Source: Flavobacterium hydrophilum
Lineage (GTDB): Bacteria > Bacteroidota > Bacteroidia > Flavobacteriales > Flavobacteriaceae
Direction of reading: 5' to 3'
Assembly (NCBI RefSeq): GCF_003202405.1
Contig: NZ_QJHL01000008.1
Location: forward strand, 62,001-126,000
Length of the DNA stretch: 64,000 nucleotides
The translations under genes and the position numbers were made by a program. Positions 59,896 through 64,000 of this stretch are shown one piece after another (the first letter of the stretch is position 1; each line of letters opens with the position of its first letter). The notes beneath the pieces are model-generated. The model saw nothing but the letters and a program-made list of their open reading frames with translations, was not told the origin of the DNA and ran no database searches.

Positions 59896-61218
59896 ATGAA
59901 TAAAATACTTTTATGGTCCATTACCGCTGCTTTGGCCGGTTTCTTATTTGGATTTGATACCGTTGTAATTTCCGGAGCTGATAAAAAATTACAGGAATTA
60001 TGGCAAACTTCAGATGTTTTTCATGGATCTGTAGTAATGGCAATGGCTTTATGGGGAACAGTTTTGGGAGCTATCTTTGGAGGTATTCCAACCAATACCT
60101 TAGGAAGAAAGAAAACACTGATCTGGATTGGTATTTTATTCTTAGGTTCTGCCATAGGATCTGCTTTTTCAAATGGTCCGTGGACTTTTGCATTTTTCCG
60201 CTTTTTGGGTGGATTAGGAATAGGAGCGTCAACGATTGCTGCACCGGCATATGTTTCTGAAATTGCTCCTGCAAAAGATCGCGGAAGATTAGTATCATTA
60301 TATCAGTTTAATATTGTACTGGGAATTTTAATGGCTTTTTTATCTAATTATTTGTTGAGAGATGCTGGTGAAAACGCATGGCGATGGATGGTTGGAGTGA
60401 TGGCTTTCCCGGCTTTTTTTTATACTGTTATTGTTTTTACTATTCCGGAAAGTCCAAGATGGCTTTTGTCAAAATCAAGAATTGCTGATGCTAAGGCTAT
60501 TTTAGAAAAAATTGACCCTACAGCAAAAATTGAAGATTTAATGCAGGAAATGCATATTGGAGAAAGTGACAATGAAGCAATAAAAGGGGAAACAATATTT
60601 TTAAAGAAATACAGATTTCCGCTACTTTTGGCTTTCTTAATAGCGCTGTTTAATCAATTTTCTGGTATAAATGCATTTTTATATTATGCCCCAAGGATTT
60701 TTGCCGAAGCAGGACTAGAAGAAAGTGCTGCATTAATAAGCAGTGTAGGAATTGGAATCACGAATCTTGTATTTACACTATTTGGAGTATTTCTGATTGA
60801 TGTTTTAGGGAGAAAAGTGTTAATGTATATTGGCTCTATTGGTTATATTATTTCTTTAGGACTTGTATCAGTTGCTTTTTTCTTAAAATGGCAGGGTATG
60901 CAGGTTCCTCTTTTTCTGTTTTTGTTTATTGCTTCACATGCGATTGGTCAGGGTGCTGTGATTTGGGTTTTTATTTCTGAGATATTCCCTAATCATTTAA
61001 GAGCCAGTGGTCAGGCCTTTGGTTCTTCTACGCATTGGGTTTTAGCAGCGATTATTCCATCTGCGATCCCTTTTTTATTTTCGACAATTGGTGCGGGAGT
61101 TGTTTTCCTGATTTTTGCTGTGATGATGGTATTTCAATTGCTTTTTGTGATTTTTATAATGCCAGAAACTAAAGGAAAATCTTTGGAGGAACTTCAGGAA
61201 ACGATTTTAAAGAAGTAA
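59896..61218 (+). CDS. Sugar:proton symporter (MFS sugar porter family)
   Basis: A 440-residue inner-membrane carrier with twelve predicted membrane helices. Sugar-porter signatures: GFLFGFDTVVISGA (helix 1), NTLGRKKTLIW (helix 2-3 loop), RFLGGLGIGA (helix 4), PESPRWLLSK (end of helix 6), QFSGINAFLYYAPRIF (helix 7, sugar-binding) and PETKGKSLEEL (C-terminus). These match xylose/galactose/glucose symporters. With a LacI operator at its promoter, it is the probable importer of mannose released in the periplasm by the GH92 and GH125 enzymes, feeding the ROK kinase. Confidence 0.93.
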   Translation: MNKILLWSITAALAGFLFGFDTVVISGADKKLQELWQTSDVFHGSVVMAMALWGTVLGAIFGGIPTNTLGRKKTLIWIGILFLGSAIGSAFSNGPWTFAFFRFLGGLGIGASTIAAPAYVSEIAPAKDRGRLVSLYQFNIVLGILMAFLSNYLLRDAGENAWRWMVGVMAFPAFFYTVIVFTIPESPRWLLSKSRIADAKAILEKIDPTAKIEDLMQEMHIGESDNEAIKGETIFLKKYRFPLLLAFLIALFNQFSGINAFLYYAPRIFAEAGLEESAALISSVGIGITNLVFTLFGVFLIDVLGRKVLMYIGSIGYIISLGLVSVAFFLKWQGMQVPLFLFLFIASHAIGQGAVIWVFISEIFPNHLRASGQAFGSSTHWVLAAIIPSAIPFLFSTIGAGVVFLIFAVMMVFQLLFVIFIMPETKGKSLEELQETILKK

Positions 61219-61375
61219 TAAATTGATTAAAATTTGTAATCATATAACAATAGAACATTAAAGTAATTAAATATTTTTTTGATTTATAAACCTTAACAAT
61301 TGCAAGTTTTAACTATTTTAGTTTTATTTTTTTGGAGTTATAAATCAGATAAAAAAGCACTTGAAAATTTAATAA
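61219..61375 (+). other. Short spacer with a weak palindrome before the esterase gene
   Basis: AACTATTTTAGTT (61311-61323) is a small inverted repeat that recalls a half-complete LacI site but has no -7 box behind it. The esterase may simply be read through from the transporter gene. Confidence 0.25.
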
Positions 61376-62194
61376 ATGAAACTTAAAAATATATTCTTTT
61401 TCCTCATTTTTTGCACATCCGGTATGCTGAAAGCTGCAGTAATTGATACTGTCCAAACATTCAGCAAGTCCATGGAGAAGCAGATTAAAGCAATAGTAAT
61501 TACGCCGGATAGCTATTCAAAAGGAAAACAGTTTCCGGTAGTTTACCTATTGCATGGCTTTAGTGATAATTATAAAGCGTATGTTACGAAAATGCAGGGA
61601 ATAGAAAAATGGGCGGATACTTATGATATCATAATTGTATGTCCTGATGGAGGATTTAGCAGCTGGTATTTTGACAGTCCTGTTGATCATAAAACGAAGT
61701 ATGAAACCTATATTTCTAACGAACTGGTAAACTGGGTAGACAAGAATTACAAAACTATAAAAAATAGTAACGCAAGAGCCATAACCGGTCTGAGTATGGG
61801 AGGACATGGTGCACTTTATTTAGCGCTACGCCATCAGGATGTTTTTGGAGCAGCGGGAAGTATGAGCGGAGGTGTCGATTTTCGTCCTTTTCCTGATAAT
61901 TGGGACATTCCTAAACGTTTGGGAAAATATTCTGAGAATCCTGAAAATTGGGAGAAAAATACAGTTGTAAATCTGTTGAATTTATATAAACCAAAAGGTT
62001 TAGCACTGATTATTGACTGTGGAACAGAAGATTTCTTCTATGCTGTAAATACAAATTTGCATGAGAAATTGAGATACCTAAATATTTCGCATGATTTTAT
62101 CAGTCGTCCCGGGGCTCATGATTGGAATTACTGGAGTAATTCTATTAAGTTTCAGTTATTGTTTTTTAATAATTTCTTTAAAAAAAATATCTAA
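61376..62194 (+). CDS. Secreted alpha/beta-hydrolase esterase (CE1/esterase D-like)
   Basis: A 272-residue hydrolase. Signal peptide ends at MLKAAV. The nucleophile elbow is ITGLSMGGHGAL (Ser140). The oxyanion region is YLLHGFSDNYKAY, and the acid and base are probably in DCGTEDFFY and RPGAHDWNYW. Similar proteins are feruloyl or acetyl xylan esterases and S-formylglutathione hydrolases. Being secreted and next to the sugar transporter, an acyl-glycan esterase is more likely than the formaldehyde-pathway enzyme. It could add to the SGNH esterase at 39960 for deacylation of mannan. Confidence 0.88.
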   Translation: MKLKNIFFFLIFCTSGMLKAAVIDTVQTFSKSMEKQIKAIVITPDSYSKGKQFPVVYLLHGFSDNYKAYVTKMQGIEKWADTYDIIIVCPDGGFSSWYFDSPVDHKTKYETYISNELVNWVDKNYKTIKNSNARAITGLSMGGHGALYLALRHQDVFGAAGSMSGGVDFRPFPDNWDIPKRLGKYSENPENWEKNTVVNLLNLYKPKGLALIIDCGTEDFFYAVNTNLHEKLRYLNISHDFISRPGAHDWNYWSNSIKFQLLFFNNFFKKNI

Positions 62195-62233
62195 AATAGT
62201 CTTGAATTAAATGAATCTTGGATAATAAATAGA

Positions 62234-62740
62234 TTAATTATTCAAAAGGATCATTTTAGTTTCAGAGTTAAAGCTAACCTCAATGGAGTCTTTATATTTT
62301 TTCTTAATTGTAAGGCCATTTTGAGGCTCATTCAGTTTTAATTTATATAATTTAGAATCTATTTTTAACAATACCAATTCTTTATCTTTTGATTTTAAGT
62401 AACCATAATACTGGAGTGCAGGCCAGCTGATATTGGTCTGTTTTTTTTGTACAGGCTGAACTATTGCTTTTTTGACAGAATTATAACTGATGGCTTTTTT
62501 GCTAACGGCTACAATGGCAGTTTTTTGAAATTCTTTATTCAGAAAGGGATCCCGATTTATTTTTTCTAATTCAAAAGTATCTTTATTGATTTGTTTGATC
62601 GATACATTATATTTTTGATCCTGGATTGTATTACTAACTTCACTGTCTGCAAATTGACGGTAAAGCGCTCTGTAGCCTGCAGTTCCCCATAAGCCTAAAA
62701 CTACCAGAATTAGTATTATATTAATTTTCTTTTTAGCCAT
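62234..62740 (-). CDS. PilP/GspC-like inner-membrane protein
   Basis: A 168-residue protein with one N-terminal membrane helix (NIILILVVLGLWGTAGYRAL, about 7-26) and a periplasmic part. RDPFLNKEF (about 62) recalls the RDPF box of PilP. The last 60 residues (WPALQYYGYLKSKDKELVLL, IDSKLYKLKLNEPQNGLTIKKKYKDSIEV) have the short beta-barrel pattern of PilP and the GspC homology-region domain, which contact the outer-membrane secretin. It follows a lipoprotein gene by one base. Identification is by pattern only. Confidence 0.55.
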   Translation of the reverse strand: MAKKKINIILILVVLGLWGTAGYRALYRQFADSEVSNTIQDQKYNVSIKQINKDTFELEKINRDPFLNKEFQKTAIVAVSKKAISYNSVKKAIVQPVQKKQTNISWPALQYYGYLKSKDKELVLLKIDSKLYKLKLNEPQNGLTIKKKYKDSIEVSFNSETKMILLNN

Positions 62741-62741
62741 T

Positions 62742-63692
62742 TTAATTTACAGTAAATTTATATCCTGTGCTGTTAGTGCCACTATTACCGGCCCCATCAA
62801 TAGCTCTTACCCTCCAATAATATATTCCGGTTGTGGTAAATGTTCTTTGAAGTGATGTTGAGTTACTGTTTTGTGTTTGAATATTAGTATTAAAATCGCT
62901 GTCATTTGCAAATTCTACTATGTAAGTAACAGGCGATTTAGAAGTGCCAACATCAGCAGCTATGCTCCAGGTAAAAGTGATATTAGAATTGACTGTTTGA
63001 GTTGAATTGTCTGCGGGTAATGAGTTTTTTGGCTGATTAGGAATAGTGGTGTCAATATTAAATTTTCTAAAAGAGTATTGTCTGGTTTCACTTTCATCAT
63101 TTTTAGCAGTTAAACGCCATTCATAATTTCCATCTGATAAAGTGATCAGGTCAAGTTTGATACCTGTGTCAGTTAAATTTGATTTTGAGAATACCTCCTC
63201 ATTTGTCGCTGTATTTATGACTTTAACATTATAGCTAGTGGCTTTGTCAAGAGCTTTCCAGGTTAGGGCAATATCAATAAAATTAAAAAATTCATTATTT
63301 TCAGGACTTGATAAAACAACTTGTTGATTAGTTAAATCATCAGGGATGACAGTTGAAAAATTAGTAGGAGATGAATAAATAGATTCATAAGCATAATTTT
63401 CACCTCTTACACTCCAACTATAACTTCCTGTTTCCAGAGGTAAGGTTAAATTGGTCTTTTCAGTTAGTGAATCAAGCAATAAAATCTCGTCTTCATATAT
63501 CTGAATTCGATATTTATCAGCTCCCTCAAGACTGGCCCATTTAAAATTTACGACATTACTTTCTATGGTTGTATCTTCTGTTGGAGAAATAATCTGAACA
63601 GTATTATCACTAATGTCTTCTTCCAAAATATCATCACATGAATAAGTAAGGATTGCTAATGCAATGAATATTAATTTATTTATTGTTTTCAT
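62742..63692 (-). CDS. Fibronectin type III-like lipoprotein
   Basis: A 316-residue lipoprotein (ALAILTYSCDDILEEDISD, acidic after Cys, so possibly surface exposed). Three beta-sandwich repeats of about 90 residues are seen by their repeating cores: NFKWASLEGADKYRIQIYED, ALTWKALDKATSYNVKVINT and FTWSIAADVGTSKSPVTYIVEF, each closed by a Y-W-x-V/L pattern (GSYSWSVRG, GNYEWRLTA, GIYYWRVRA). It overlaps the upstream PilO-like gene by 17 bases and the PilP-like gene starts one base after it, so the three are translated together. Its role in such a machine would be new to me. Confidence 0.75.
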   Translation of the reverse strand: MKTINKLIFIALAILTYSCDDILEEDISDNTVQIISPTEDTTIESNVVNFKWASLEGADKYRIQIYEDEILLLDSLTEKTNLTLPLETGSYSWSVRGENYAYESIYSSPTNFSTVIPDDLTNQQVVLSSPENNEFFNFIDIALTWKALDKATSYNVKVINTATNEEVFSKSNLTDTGIKLDLITLSDGNYEWRLTAKNDESETRQYSFRKFNIDTTIPNQPKNSLPADNSTQTVNSNITFTWSIAADVGTSKSPVTYIVEFANDSDFNTNIQTQNSNSTSLQRTFTTTGIYYWRVRAIDGAGNSGTNSTGYKFTVN

Positions 63693-64000
63693 AGTTTTGA
63701 AAAATCATTTTTAGATGTAAAACTTCAGACTTGTTATTCTTTTTGGTTGTGTAGAAATTCATACTCACCATTCTGGAAAGGCTGAATTTTTTTTCAAAAT
63801 CATAGGCCAGAGCCAGAAGCTGATTACTGTTTCCTGTTACGTCCAGCTGATTGGTGATAATATGATAATCATCTTCAGGGAAATCGTGTATGGGCTTCAG
63901 GTCACTTATTGAAACAGCAGGAGCATTTTCTGATGCAAAACTTACTATGCCTTGCTGTACCATTTCTTTTGTGGTTCCTTCCTTTCCAATAATTTTATCT
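63676..64000 (-). CDS. PilO-like protein (5' end outside window)
   Basis: The frame is open to the right edge, so about 107 C-terminal residues are seen. No signal or membrane segment is visible. Parts such as DDYHIITNQLDVTGNSNQLL followed by ALAYDFEKKFSLSRMVSMNFY have the pattern of the ferredoxin-like domain at the C-terminus of PilO and GspM, where a sheet-helix unit ends in a description of residual strands (SEVLHLKMIFQNYE). Alternatively it is an unrelated protein. Its support is mainly the neighbouring PilP-like gene. Confidence 0.4.
   Translation of the reverse strand, partial: DKIIGKEGTTKEMVQQGIVSFASENAPAVSISDLKPIHDFPEDDYHIITNQLDVTGNSNQLLALAYDFEKKFSLSRMVSMNFYTTKKNNKSEVLHLKMIFQNYENNK

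Noticed and set aside
61311..61323. Fifth LacI operator before the esterase gene
   Set aside because: AACTATTTTAGTT lacks the central CG and the adjoining -7 box found at the other sites.
1..64000. CRISPR arrays, insertion sequences, tRNA or rRNA genes
   Set aside because: I read the window for regular spacers, transposase motifs and tRNA-like folds and found none. The repeated motifs are short regulatory sites.

Overview
The window looks like a chromosome segment of a Flavobacterium-type member of the Bacteroidota. The DNA is AT-rich, promoters carry the Bacteroidota -7 element TAnnTTTG, ribosome binding sites are A-rich without Shine-Dalgarno sequences, and the gene content is dominated by SusC/SusD pairs, an ECF sigma/FecR pair and surface lipoproteins with acidic residues after the lipobox cysteine. 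I saw no tRNA, rRNA, insertion sequence, prophage or CRISPR array. Both ends cut through genes.

Region 1 (1-5371). A probable metal or siderophore uptake unit on the minus strand holds a His/Cys-rich small protein, an ABC ATPase and a TonB-dependent receptor that runs off the left edge. Next is an HxlR regulator divergent from an FMN-dependent azoreductase, with three tandem 16-bp dyads between them. A thiolase follows. Between the thiolase and the next region (5596-5689) lie two interleaved perfect inverted repeats with the topology of a pseudoknot.

Region 2 (5715-21951). An ECF sigma factor lies divergent from a FecR anti-sigma factor. FecR is followed by an STN-domain SusC, a SusD lipoprotein, two TlpA-like thiol oxidoreductases, an M16 zinc peptidase, a DsbD electron transporter and a cysteine-desulfurase-like enzyme. 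Together these suggest cell-surface signalling that controls uptake, reduction and breakdown of a peptide-like, possibly disulfide-containing, substrate. The substrate is an inference.

Region 3 (22164-38298, with the regulator at 38784-39539). A Nudix-winged-helix regulator of the NrtR/AraR type with a degenerate Nudix box converges on a seven-gene minus-strand operon. That operon holds two SusC/SusD pairs and three fasciclin (FAS1) lipoproteins. A PAS-like/LuxR-type regulator sits divergently upstream. The substrate is unknown.

Region 4 (39738-62194). This is an alpha-mannan or high-mannose glycan utilisation regulon. It contains an SGNH esterase, a ROK sugar kinase, a cupin mannose-6-phosphate isomerase, a LacI regulator, SusC/SusD/SusE, GH76, GH2, GH92, GH125, a second GH92, a sugar-proton symporter and a CE1-like esterase. 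Four copies of an ACTAAAACGTTTTAGT-like operator each abut a -7 box upstream of the esterase, lacI, susC and transporter genes. This makes LacI control of the whole set very likely. A small acidic repeat protein is inserted on the minus strand between the second GH92 and the transporter.

Region 5 (62234-64000, minus). Three tightly packed genes look like a PilO-like protein (partial), a fibronectin-type-III-like lipoprotein and a PilP/GspC-like protein. They may be the edge of a type II secretion or type IV pilus-like operon.
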